Source of the DNA: Bacillota bacterium
GTDB lineage: Bacteria > Bacillota > Clostridia > Saccharofermentanales > DTU023
Assembly (NCBI GenBank): GCA_029570375.1
Contig: JAKPXB010000007.1
Location: 1 to 43,727 of the forward strand
DNA length: 43,727 nucleotides
Direction of reading: 5' to 3'
Each line of letters opens with the position of its first letter. The stretch's first letter is position 1. The translations under genes and the position numbers were made by a program. Under the pieces are notes generated by a model. It did no database searches. It had not been told where the DNA came from and was given only the letters and a program-made list of their open reading frames with translations. Shown here one piece after another: positions 25,758 to 34,066 of the stretch.

Positions 25758-28079
25758 TTATTCCGCTTTCGGCGGGATCTCCTCCGTCATGAGAACGAAC
25801 TGAACGCTGGCCACATCCTTGTTCTCCTCGGAGACAAACGATTTCACCTCGAAGGATCCCTGGTACTCCTTGAGCATCTCGCGCAGCGCTTCTTCGAACT
25901 TCCCTGAGAGATCGCCCGTCTCTTCTTTGAACCGTTCGGCGCCGTCGGAGAACTCCTTTAACCCGTCAGAATACGGGACAAGTCCATCCGCGCGGTAACG
26001 GTCAAGGCCTTTGCGGAACGAAGACACGCCGCCGACATAGTCGGAAATACCCTGTCCTGTCTGCGATACGCCGTTCCGAAGCTCGCGGCCTCCCGCGCTC
26101 AGCTGATTCCCGTTCTTCGCGAGTTCCGCGAGCCCTTTCTTAATCCCCGCAGAACCAGACAGTATACCGGGCTTCCCGTTTACTCCCTCGTAACCGGCGA
26201 TCAATCCGCCCACACCCTGATCAAGATAAGCGGCGAGACCGTTGTGGAAGCCGATCATCGGCTGGCCGTCCGGGCCGGCGACAGGCTTTCCGTTGGCGTC
26301 GTAGACGCCGGCATAGCCCGCCTGAAGCTGGTGAAGCCCGTTGACAAGGTCAGCGTACCCGCTGAGAAGCGGCGCCACGGAACCGGCCAGCCCTGCAAAG
26401 CCTTTCACCTGGTTGACAAGCGCTGTCAGTCCGTCGTGGATACCGCCGTAATTGGCTGAAAGCTGCTGAAGGGCGCCGAGGAGCTGCCCGGCGCCGTTTT
26501 CAAGTGCCGGAACGCCTTGTGTCTGGTCGAGCAGACCGTCGATGGTCCCGCGGAGCATCTGAACAGCCGGTTTGTACCCGGCTGCAAGCTGTGACATCCC
26601 GGCCAGCTGGTTGTAAAGCAGCGCATCATTTCCCGGCGTTCCCGCGAACGTAAATCCAAGACTCGCCAGATATCCATACCACTGTACTGCTGTCATCGGA
26701 TTAATGTCATCGTCAGGAATGGTAAACTGATCCGCCTGCTGTTTTAACAGAGTGAGCTGTTCCCTCATCTGTGTTAGCCCGGCGTAAAGTTTGGCCGGGC
26801 CGCCGTCAGCAGCGGCAAGCTGTGCCAGCGCGCCGCGGAATTCTGCCGAACCGGCCGCCAGCGCGTCCAGCTGCGCCAGCATCTCCGGCGTAAACGCGGG
26901 GAGCTCCATGCCTTCAAGGCTCTCCGGCGGAGGCAGCTGCGCGACAATCTGGTTCAACCCCTGCAGGATCGCCGCGGATGCTTCTTTCAGCCGGGCGCCT
27001 TCCGCGTTCAGCTGTTTTGTCCCCTGGTACATCGCCTGCAGGCCTTCGTCAAAAGCCCTGTATCCGTTCGAAAGCTGTCCGACGCCCTGCGTGTACCGGT
27101 CAACGCCGGATGTGTAGTCTTTGATGCCTGTTTTCAGTTTATCGGCGCCTGATGCCAGGCGTTGGCCGCCCGATACGAGCTGGCTGCTCCCGTCGCGCAC
27201 TTTGCCGAACGCGTCGAGGAGTTCCTGATGCCCCTTGCGGAGTTTCGCGGCGCCATCAGCGAATTCGGCAATCCCCGAAGACAGCTCATCGAGAGGCTCA
27301 AGCATCTTATCCAGTTCACCGAAATCATCGGGATCGATGTCGAAAGCCAGCGGAATTCCCGCCAGGGTGATCTGCCCCATGGCGAAATCCTTCACCTGGA
27401 AGACAGCCTTAATCGTCGTCTTTTTCCCGGGGAGAGCGATATAAGTGAGCTGATGCTCAGAACCCGCGTAAGATACCATAAAGCCTTCGCTCGCCGCTTC
27501 CAGTTTCGCGCGTTCAGGGTCAATCGGAATGCTGATCTGGAGCGCGTACTGCTTGAAGAAATCGGCGTTCACCGCGTCGTTGCTCTTGATATTCATGGTG
27601 AACTCAAGCTCGCCCTCGGCGCCGGAGAGCGTTGCCGGTTCCCGTTTCTCCCCGTCAAGTTTCCATTCGATCTCTGTTTTCCAGGGAAGATCAAGGGATT
27701 TCAGATTCCCCTGATAGTAGTAGGGCCCTTCCACTTCGGCGATTGACACCGTTGTTCCGCTCAGGACCGGAGGCGCCTCCCCTGTCAGCTGGATCACTTC
27801 GCTGTATTCGCCGTGATCCGTGATCGAGATCTTATGAGAGGGTTGAAAATGGTTGACAACATAAATATTGTCAACATCGCCTGTCGCTTTCAGGCGGGCG
27901 TAGACAACCTCCCTTTTGCTGGAATCGGACGCCGGCAGCGTCAAGAGTTTCACTTCGCGCTCAGCCACGGCGACAGCAGGAATGATCCCGATGACGAGAG
28001 ACAGCAGAAGCACCACAGCCATCGGTTTCAGAAAGCGCATGATCGCCCGTTCTTTTTTGTTTTTTGTTTTGATTTTCAT
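25758..28079 (-). CDS. Secreted heptad-repeat (LxxG) protein partnered with an MMPL exporter
   Basis: The 773-residue protein opens with a basic stretch and a signal-peptide-like segment (about residues 15-40, ending AVAVAE). A beta-rich N-terminal region to about 255 is followed by hundreds of residues of repeating L-x-x-G heptads, such as GAAKLRKGHQELL, GSQLVSGGQRLASGADKL and GLAELAKNGNQLSAGGREL. This repeat is typical of Firmicute YhgE/Pip-like and MMPL-associated proteins, and likely forms long extracellular coiled coils. Unlike YhgE, I see no C-terminal membrane segments. GGAGGAAT lies before the ATG. The start is five bases after the MMPL gene, so the two probably work together, perhaps as the outside extension of the exporter. 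Confidence 0.82.
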   Translation of the reverse strand: MKIKTKNKKERAIMRFLKPMAVVLLLSLVIGIIPAVAVAEREVKLLTLPASDSSKREVVYARLKATGDVDNIYVVNHFQPSHKISITDHGEYSEVIQLTGEAPPVLSGTTVSIAEVEGPYYYQGNLKSLDLPWKTEIEWKLDGEKREPATLSGAEGELEFTMNIKSNDAVNADFFKQYALQISIPIDPERAKLEAASEGFMVSYAGSEHQLTYIALPGKKTTIKAVFQVKDFAMGQITLAGIPLAFDIDPDDFGELDKMLEPLDELSSGIAEFADGAAKLRKGHQELLDAFGKVRDGSSQLVSGGQRLASGADKLKTGIKDYTSGVDRYTQGVGQLSNGYRAFDEGLQAMYQGTKQLNAEGARLKEASAAILQGLNQIVAQLPPPESLEGMELPAFTPEMLAQLDALAAGSAEFRGALAQLAAADGGPAKLYAGLTQMREQLTLLKQQADQFTIPDDDINPMTAVQWYGYLASLGFTFAGTPGNDALLYNQLAGMSQLAAGYKPAVQMLRGTIDGLLDQTQGVPALENGAGQLLGALQQLSANYGGIHDGLTALVNQVKGFAGLAGSVAPLLSGYADLVNGLHQLQAGYAGVYDANGKPVAGPDGQPMIGFHNGLAAYLDQGVGGLIAGYEGVNGKPGILSGSAGIKKGLAELAKNGNQLSAGGRELRNGVSQTGQGISDYVGGVSSFRKGLDRYRADGLVPYSDGLKEFSDGAERFKEETGDLSGKFEEALREMLKEYQGSFEVKSFVSEENKDVASVQFVLMTEEIPPKAE

Positions 28080-28084
28080 GTTCT

Positions 28085-30169
28085 TTATTCCTCCAGACGT
28101 GATGCTTGTCTGTCCGGAAGCATGTTGAGCTTCCAGGTTGTTTTCTCAATCGCGCGGTCAAAGACCCGCAGAAGGTTTGGCAGCAGAACCAGGATCATCA
28201 GGAGCGACAGCAGGGCTCCCCGCCCGAGGACGTGCCCGATTTCCCTGACGACCTGCAGACTGGAAATCAGGTAGAGCAGATACCCCGCGACGGAAAGGAT
28301 CAGTGCCGGCGGGATGATAGAGCCCGCGACTGTCTGAATGGTGATCGCCGACGCCTCTTTTCTCCCCATTTTCTTTCGATGATCAAAATAGTGCTGCGTC
28401 ATGAGTATGCCGTAATCAACCGTCGCCCCCAGCTGCACGGTGCTGATCACGAGATAGCCGATGAAGACGAGCGGCGTAGAAGTAATATAGGGAATCGAGA
28501 GGTTGATCCACACCGCGAGTTCGATGGTAAAAACGAGGATAAGCGGGATCAGAAGCGACCTGAATGTCAGCATGATCACAAGGAAAATGGCGAGGATCGC
28601 GAGACCGTTCACGACGGGGAGATCCTGGGTAATAGTCGTTCTCATATCGAGCAGAACGACATTGGCGCCCGCGATATGCGTTTCCGCCGGCGCGTACGCC
28701 TGGTCGACAATCTCCCGTATCCTCTCCGCGAGGTCGAAAGTCTCGGGACTTTCATCGGGTGAATCGGCGATGAGAACAATACGGCTGTACTTCTCCGATG
28801 TGAACTGAGAGGAAACGCGATCGGGCAATAAGTCGAGAGGGACGCCTGTGCCGACCATATTGACATAGCCGATCACCGACTTCATCTCAGGGAGCGCCTC
28901 CAGATCCTTCACCAATTGCTTCTCCTTCGCCCAACTGCCTTTCGGGACGAGAAGCGCCATCTGCATATTGTTGCCAAACGTTTTTCTCAGCTGCTCCGCA
29001 TCACGGCCTTCGCGCGACGACGCCGGATACGCGCGCCCTCCGTAGAGGAAATTGTTCGCCCTCTGTCCGAGATACGCCGGTACGGCAGCCAGAAGCGCCA
29101 GGATCACGACGGGAATGGCGATTTTGACAACGAGGCGGCTGAGGCCCTTAAATGACGGGAGAAACGACCGGTGGGTCGTCTTGTCGATCAGCCTATAGGT
29201 CAGCAGCGCGAGTGCGGGCAGCAGCAGGAAAACAGTCACCAGGCTGACGATCACGCCGCGGGCGAGCACAAGCCCTAAGTCTTTGCCGATTCCAAACCGC
29301 ATGAAGATCAGGGCCAGGAAACCAAAGAACGTCGTCACGGCGGACGCGCTGACAGGAGCGAAACTCTTGACGATCGCCAGCCGCATGGCTTCTTTCGGTT
29401 CCAGCCCTTCCGACCGGTAATCGCCGAAGCGGTGGAGGAGGAAGATGGCATAATCCATCGAGACAGCGAGCTGCAGCACCGAACTCACCGCCTGCGTGAT
29501 AAACGAAATATCCTCCGCGAATGAACTGAGTCCCATGTTGATGAGTACGCCCGCGAACACGACCAGCATAAACAGAACAGGTTCAAACCAGGACCGCGTC
29601 GCAAAGAGGAGAATAAGAAAAGCGGCCGGAATCATGAACGCGAGGATCGTCGCGATTTCCGATGTGACAGCGCGCTGCATAAAAGACTGCTCGACGGCAT
29701 TTCCGCGTATGCTCCCGGATTCGCCGATCAGCTCCTGGATCTGAGCGACTGCCTCCTTCGCGGGCATTTCGTCAGAGATGGTCAGATGGAACAGCGCAAC
29801 TCCGTCCTTGTAGAACCCTTCAACTGTTTTTTTATCGAGCAGCTCGACAGGGATACTGAGATCGAGCTGGTCGTCCATCCAGAGCACTTCGCTGACAAAA
29901 TCAAAAGATTCGAGTTTGCGCTTCATGTCAAGCGCTTCTGAGATTGATTTTACCGGGTAACCCACTTCCGCGTTCGGCACCGCCTGCGTGAACGCCTCCC
30001 CCATCTGATCGACGGCGATCGTGGAAGGCGCGCTTTTGGGCAGGTACGAAGAGAGATCAAAATTGATTTTGATATTCGACGCGAGAAAAATGCTCGCGAT
30101 GATCAACGCGATGAATAAAAGGAATACGGCCCATCGGAATTTAACAATATATCCCGCCAGTGTGTTCAT
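28085..30169 (-). CDS. MMPL/RND-family membrane transporter
   Basis: This 694-residue membrane protein has the duplicated RND layout: one membrane helix, an extracellular domain, five helices (about residues 175-330), a cytoplasmic link, another helix, a second extracellular domain, and five more helices (about 520-670). The conserved Asp-Tyr pairs of the proton relay appear as AVSMDYAIFLLHRFGDYR and GATVDYGILMTQHYFDHR in the two halves. MMPL proteins export lipids or lipid-like compounds using the proton gradient. The partner heptad-repeat gene follows at once. A TetR regulator lies divergently upstream with two palindromes between, the usual arrangement for a repressed exporter. The substrate cannot be told. 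Confidence 0.92.
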   Translation of the reverse strand: MNTLAGYIVKFRWAVFLLFIALIIASIFLASNIKINFDLSSYLPKSAPSTIAVDQMGEAFTQAVPNAEVGYPVKSISEALDMKRKLESFDFVSEVLWMDDQLDLSIPVELLDKKTVEGFYKDGVALFHLTISDEMPAKEAVAQIQELIGESGSIRGNAVEQSFMQRAVTSEIATILAFMIPAAFLILLFATRSWFEPVLFMLVVFAGVLINMGLSSFAEDISFITQAVSSVLQLAVSMDYAIFLLHRFGDYRSEGLEPKEAMRLAIVKSFAPVSASAVTTFFGFLALIFMRFGIGKDLGLVLARGVIVSLVTVFLLLPALALLTYRLIDKTTHRSFLPSFKGLSRLVVKIAIPVVILALLAAVPAYLGQRANNFLYGGRAYPASSREGRDAEQLRKTFGNNMQMALLVPKGSWAKEKQLVKDLEALPEMKSVIGYVNMVGTGVPLDLLPDRVSSQFTSEKYSRIVLIADSPDESPETFDLAERIREIVDQAYAPAETHIAGANVVLLDMRTTITQDLPVVNGLAILAIFLVIMLTFRSLLIPLILVFTIELAVWINLSIPYITSTPLVFIGYLVISTVQLGATVDYGILMTQHYFDHRKKMGRKEASAITIQTVAGSIIPPALILSVAGYLLYLISSLQVVREIGHVLGRGALLSLLMILVLLPNLLRVFDRAIEKTTWKLNMLPDRQASRLEE

Positions 30170-30363
30170 CTTTGTCCAGTCAAGAGAGAATCAAAAGCTC
30201 TGGTTCCGGCCATGATTAACCTCAACAACCTCCGTTCTTCATTTCTATCGTCTCTCAGCCACAGCCATAAAAGATAACCTGTGACAGCCGTATCGTACCA
30301 ATTTTTCTTGTGGCCATTCAGGCACAATTTTGACAACTTTGTGGAGACGGCTCCGACACAGGC

Positions 30364-30384
30364 AACAATGTTTCAACAATTGTT
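30364..30384. promoter_or_regulatory. Candidate TetR operator 1
   Basis: This is a 21-base imperfect palindrome with outer arms AACAAT and ATTGTT and inner TT/AA pairs, centred at 30374 between the MMPL and TetR genes. The 457-base gap (30170-30626) holds this, operator 2 and AT-rich promoter-like sequence, with no gene that I can see. Confidence 0.45.
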
Positions 30385-30392
30385 CATTAAAC

Positions 30393-30413
30393 GACAAATA
30401 TCGAATAGTTGTC
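30393..30413. promoter_or_regulatory. Candidate TetR operator 2
   Basis: This is a 21-base imperfect palindrome with outer arms GACAA and TTGTC and inner TAT/ATA pairs, centred at 30403. It lies 29 bases from the centre of operator 1, about three helical turns, consistent with two dimers on the same face. A TATGATAAAAT stretch on the plus strand follows directly and may be a -10 region. Confidence 0.5.
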
Positions 30414-30626
30414 ATGTTATGATAAAATAAATACAGGTAAATCGAGTAAACGATACGATCACCTCGACAACTGTGGCGGTACTCGCGCCGTCCGCCAGGC
30501 AAGGGAGCCACTCCCCGCCCGTTCTGCCGACGACGCCGGCGGGATGATAAGTGTACCGGCACGCGCGAAGTGATCGAAGAACATCTGCCCTTTTCACTCC
30601 GGGCGGACCGCCGTGAGGTTAGCCGT

Positions 30627-31325
30627 ATGAACAGAAATGGATCCATGCCGACACCGCACCGCTCGACTCCGAAACAGGGAAACGAGCCGAAGAAAGGATT
30701 GACGCGGCTTCAGGGAGACAGGCGAAGCCGGCGCACACTGGCCGCGCTCCAGAACAGTCTCATTGAACTCCTGCTGCAGAAACCCCTGAGAGAGATCACG
30801 ATCACGGAATTGACTGACGCCGCAGACATCAGCCGGACGACATTTTATATCCACTTCACCGACATCAACGATTTGTTTCACCAGATGGAAGACGACATTT
30901 ACCGTCAGTTCGAGAAGATCATCCACGAAAGTGTCATCGATTCGACAACCGTCATGCACATGGAGATAGACAAATCGGGGAATATCTACCTGCCGACACT
31001 CTACGAAGTCTTCAAATTCATCAACGACAACACCGACCTCTGTGTCGTGCTGCTGACAAACCCCGACAGCACATTCCTCAAAAGAATCTGGGCGGAGGGA
31101 CATACGACCCTCATGAATAAGACGGCGAATGTCAACGATAAAAAATATCAACGATCCGTCGAATATTACTATTATCTCGTCGCAAACGGAATCCGCGGTT
31201 TAATTGAACATTGGCTCGAAAGCGGTATGCGCGAAACCGTCGACGAAGTGTACCGCATCGCGGCGAATTTTGTGCTGCACAACCTGGCATTCCTGCAACA
31301 GGGAGGCATCATGGGGCAGCTTTAA
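30627..31325 (+). CDS. TetR-family transcriptional regulator
   Basis: The chosen ATG at 30627 has GAGG nine bases upstream and gives 232 residues; a GTG at 30570 would add 19 residues but lacks a ribosome site. The DNA-binding domain includes RRTLAALQNSLIELLLQKPLREITITELTDAADISRTTFYIHFTDINDLF, the TetR helix-turn-helix pattern, with a basic tail before it. The C-terminal part ends in GLIEHWLESGMRETVDEVYRIA, common in the TetR subgroup found beside membrane proteins. It is divergent from the MMPL operon and likely represses it through the two palindromes. The ligand is unknown. ywlG follows 24 bases later and may share the transcript. Confidence 0.9.
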   Translation: MNRNGSMPTPHRSTPKQGNEPKKGLTRLQGDRRSRRTLAALQNSLIELLLQKPLREITITELTDAADISRTTFYIHFTDINDLFHQMEDDIYRQFEKIIHESVIDSTTVMHMEIDKSGNIYLPTLYEVFKFINDNTDLCVVLLTNPDSTFLKRIWAEGHTTLMNKTANVNDKKYQRSVEYYYYLVANGIRGLIEHWLESGMRETVDEVYRIAANFVLHNLAFLQQGGIMGQL

Positions 31326-31349
31326 TACAAGCAAGAGAAGGGAGTAATC

Positions 31350-31898
31350 ATGGACAACGAGTTAATCAAAAAACAATTGACAGACGCAGTCGAAGAGCTG
31401 ATCAAAGAAGCCCGCTATTCCAGGCCGGGCGACATCTTCGTTCTCGGGTGCAGTACGAGTGAAGTCCTCGGACTGCGCATCGGGAAGGGTTCAAGCCAGG
31501 AAGCCGGCTCCCTCATCATCAGCACTTTGATCCCGCTGATCAAAGCGTACGGCTTCTTCCTGGCCGTACAGGGGTGTGAACATATCAACCGGTCACTTGT
31601 GGTCGAGCGTGTCGTGATGCTCCGCGATCAGCTCGAAGAAGTCAACGTCATCCCCGCACTTCACGCAGGAGGCGCGTGCTCAGTCGCCGCTTACGAACAA
31701 TTTGTCGACCCTGTCGTGGTGGAGCATATTACCGGAACGCTCGGAATGGATATCGGTGATACGGAAATCGGCATGCATATCAGACACGTGCAGCGCCCCG
31801 TCAGGCTGGCGGTGCGTCAGATCGGCGAAGCGAGAGTCACTTCCCTGATGTACCGGCCGAAACTGATCGGCGGGGAGCGCGCCCGCCACATGAAATAA
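31350..31898 (+). CDS. ywlG: YwlG / TIGR01440 (UPF0340) family protein
   Basis: The 182-residue frame matches the conserved Bacillota family UPF0340. Motifs are a GDIFVLGCSTSEVLGLRIGKGSS segment, a GFFLAVQGCEHINRSLVVER block, VNVIPALHAGGACSVAAYE, and the C-terminal GDTEIGMHIRHVQRPVRL. The role is not known to me; conserved Cys and His residues hint at metal or substrate binding. GGGAG precedes the ATG. It follows the TetR gene on the same strand, but that adjacency probably has no functional meaning. Confidence 0.9.
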   Translation: MDNELIKKQLTDAVEELIKEARYSRPGDIFVLGCSTSEVLGLRIGKGSSQEAGSLIISTLIPLIKAYGFFLAVQGCEHINRSLVVERVVMLRDQLEEVNVIPALHAGGACSVAAYEQFVDPVVVEHITGTLGMDIGDTEIGMHIRHVQRPVRLAVRQIGEARVTSLMYRPKLIGGERARHMK

Positions 31899-31942
31899 AT
31901 AAAAGGGCGGTTCTCCCGCCTGTGAAGACGAAAGAACCACCC
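31893..31942 (-). terminator. Terminator of tRNA-Thr
   Basis: GGGCGGTTCT (31905-31914) pairs with AGAACCACCC (31933-31942) with one mismatch. Read on the minus strand, the hairpin is followed by TTTTATTTATTT, nine bases after the tRNA end. It also lies just past ywlG on the other strand, where no T-run follows. Confidence 0.7.
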
Positions 31943-31950
31943 CTGTCATC

Positions 31951-32026
31951 TGGAGCCTGCGGACAGATTCGAACTCCCGACCTGCCGCTTACAAGGCGGC
32001 TGCTCTACCGGCTGAGCTACGCAGGC
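31951..32026 (-). tRNA. tRNA-Thr(UGU), CCA encoded
   Basis: The reverse complement folds as a cloverleaf. Acceptor arms GCCTGCG and CGCAGGC pair fully, the discriminator is U and CCA is genomic. The anticodon stem GCCGC/GCGGC encloses loop CTTGTAA, giving anticodon UGU for threonine. The T arm contains GTTCGAATC. Length is 76 with CCA. A consensus promoter lies just upstream and a terminator downstream, so it is transcribed alone. Confidence 0.97.
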
Positions 32027-32037
32027 GTGCAGGGAAT

Positions 32038-32066
32038 ATCCTACCCGACGTCCGCCTGTCTGTCAA
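32038..32066 (-). promoter_or_regulatory. Sigma-A promoter of tRNA-Thr
   Basis: On the minus strand a perfect TTGACA -35 (32061-32066), a 17-base spacer, and TAGGAT -10 (32038-32043) precede the tRNA 5' end by 11 bases. The GC-rich bases after the -10 suit stringent control of a tRNA promoter, which is an inference. Confidence 0.88.
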
Positions 32067-32224
32067 TCTCTATTTCATTTGACACGCGTCCGGCAGAGCG
32101 GGATACCGATGTATACCGGGCAGGGGAATGCGTGTGTCCGCTGCGGTTTCGATCTGAAGCCAGCCGAAGTATGCGTAAGCCGTAAGAAAGTGCGAACCGG
32201 CTTATCAAGGCTGAGGGGAGCTCT

Positions 32225-34066
32225 ATGGGATTGCTGAACGAGAAAATAAAGGAAGTACTGCAGTCGCTGATACCTGTCACTGTCTTTGTGCTCTTTTTGC
32301 ACTTCACGGTTACCCCTCTGTCCGGCATGCAGATCGGACAGTTCCTGCTGGGCGCTTTTCTCCTGCTCATCGGTCTGTCCGTCTTCCTTGTCGGAGTCGA
32401 CCTCGGGGCGACGCCGATCGGGAAACACAGCGGCAAGGTCATCGTGCGGTCAGGCAGGATGTCCACACTTCTCACCGGCGGTCTGATCCTGGGATTTCTC
32501 ATCTCAATCGCCGAACCGGATCTGCACATTCTCTCACATCAGATCGAAAGACTGACGAACGGCAATCTGACGAAATGGACGATGGTCGCCGTCGTTTCCG
32601 TGGGCGTAGGGCTCCTCGTTATGGCGGGATTCTGGCGCATCGTCAAGCAGATCAGGATCCGCTATCTGCTGTGGGCAGTTTACGGAATTATTTTGCTTCT
32701 GGCCTGCTTCTGCCGCCCTATCCTCCATGATTTCGCTTTTGACGCCTCCGGAGCGACAACCGGCGCCATCACGACTCCATTCGTACTCGCGCTCGCCGCC
32801 GGGGTCGCCAAACTGACCACATCAAAGAGCGAAGACGCCCGCGATCAGTTCGGCCTCGTCGGGTACGCGTCAGCGGGTGCGATCGCGGCTGTTCTGGCCA
32901 TGGGAGTGATCCGGCGTGCCGGCGCCGTCAGCGCGCCGCCTGAGCCCTCATTCGCCCCCCTCTCCCGGCTCTTTGAGTCATTCTTCGCGGTCGCTCCTTC
33001 TTCTCTGCGCGATTCGCTGCTGAGTGTCGCGCCACTCGTCGCTGTTTTCTTTCTTCTGCAGATCAGTACGCTGAAACTGAGAAAACGCGAATCAACGCGC
33101 ATCTATCTGGGCATGCTGTTCTGTTATGTGGGGCTCGCCCTGTTCCTGACGGGCGTCATGGGGGGCTTCATGTCGACAGGCCACCTGTTGGGATCGAGGC
33201 TCGTCGCGCTCGACAAACGCTGGCTGACAACACTCGCCGCCTTTTTTCTCGGGCTGGTCACTGTCATCGCCGAGCCAGCTGTGCAGGTTCTGACTCAATC
33301 GATAGAAGAAGTGACGGAAGGGATGATCCTGCGCAAGGTAGTCCTCGTGTTTCTCTCGATCGGTGTCGCCTTTGCCGTCATGCTGTCGGTCATCCGGATC
33401 TACACGCCGGGCCTTCAACTGTGGCACTTCCTGCTTCCGGGTTATTTCCTCATCATGATCATGAGTTATTTCACCCCGGACATTTTTCTCGGTATCGCGT
33501 TTGACGCGGGCGGTGTTGCCTCCGGACCGATGACGGCGACTTTTATCCTATCTTTCACACAGGGAATCGCGGCGGGAACTCCGGGGGCTGACCTCCTTCT
33601 CGACGGGTTCGGTGTCATCGCGCTGGTGGCGATGGCGCCTCTGATTACCCTGCAATTCCTCGGTCTGGTTTCAGTCATCCGAACCGGGAGACAGCGGAAA
33701 CGGCAGCTGATGTCAGCAGGAATACCCGCCATTGAACACGAGCTAGCGGCTAAAGGATCGGAACCCGACGGCCTGACACAGAATGAGGAATTCGATGAGC
33801 TGTCTTCTTCGCTCGGGGGTGAAGAGGCGCTGGCCGCTCTGGGGACCAATGGGGAAGACAGCTATCCGATCGCGGACGCTTCCGAGGCAGATGGAAAAGC
33901 ACCCGAAGAACCCGCGGGGGAAGCCGCCTGTTCCGGGACGGACGACAGGGAGACGGCGGCCGGCGGGAACAGCTGGACGGACGGCGCGGACGGCGCGCAA
34001 ATTGAAGATGAATTAGATTTTTTGGAGGAAGACAGTCATGCAGATGAACGAGCCGCCTTTGACTGA
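32225..34066 (+). CDS. DUF1538-family membrane protein, internally duplicated
   Basis: The 613-residue protein contains two homologous membrane halves, about residues 1-235 and 260-485, each with about six hydrophobic helices. The repeats share GFLISIAEPDLHILSHQIE with LVTVIAEPAVQVLTQSIEEVT, and AFDASGATTGAITTPFVLALAAG with AFDAGGVASGPMTATFILSFTQG. The acidic AEP and small-residue FDxxG motifs look like a transport or gating core. The final 125 residues are hydrophilic, acidic and Gly-rich, likely cytoplasmic. Single DUF1538 proteins are often encoded beside PII-like proteins; here the next gene overlaps by 29 bases and encodes three such domains. Ion or small-molecule transport is a reasonable guess, but no substrate is known. 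A GAGGGGAG ribosome site precedes the ATG. Confidence 0.85.
   Translation: MGLLNEKIKEVLQSLIPVTVFVLFLHFTVTPLSGMQIGQFLLGAFLLLIGLSVFLVGVDLGATPIGKHSGKVIVRSGRMSTLLTGGLILGFLISIAEPDLHILSHQIERLTNGNLTKWTMVAVVSVGVGLLVMAGFWRIVKQIRIRYLLWAVYGIILLLACFCRPILHDFAFDASGATTGAITTPFVLALAAGVAKLTTSKSEDARDQFGLVGYASAGAIAAVLAMGVIRRAGAVSAPPEPSFAPLSRLFESFFAVAPSSLRDSLLSVAPLVAVFFLLQISTLKLRKRESTRIYLGMLFCYVGLALFLTGVMGGFMSTGHLLGSRLVALDKRWLTTLAAFFLGLVTVIAEPAVQVLTQSIEEVTEGMILRKVVLVFLSIGVAFAVMLSVIRIYTPGLQLWHFLLPGYFLIMIMSYFTPDIFLGIAFDAGGVASGPMTATFILSFTQGIAAGTPGADLLLDGFGVIALVAMAPLITLQFLGLVSVIRTGRQRKRQLMSAGIPAIEHELAAKGSEPDGLTQNEEFDELSSSLGGEEALAALGTNGEDSYPIADASEADGKAPEEPAGEAACSGTDDRETAAGGNSWTDGADGAQIEDELDFLEEDSHADERAAFD

Noticed and set aside
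28106-28762. Long plus-strand frames opposite the MMPL gene and opposite the heptad-repeat gene at 27162-27746.
   Set aside because: Composition is Arg/His/Asp-rich noise typical of antisense reading of membrane and repeat genes.
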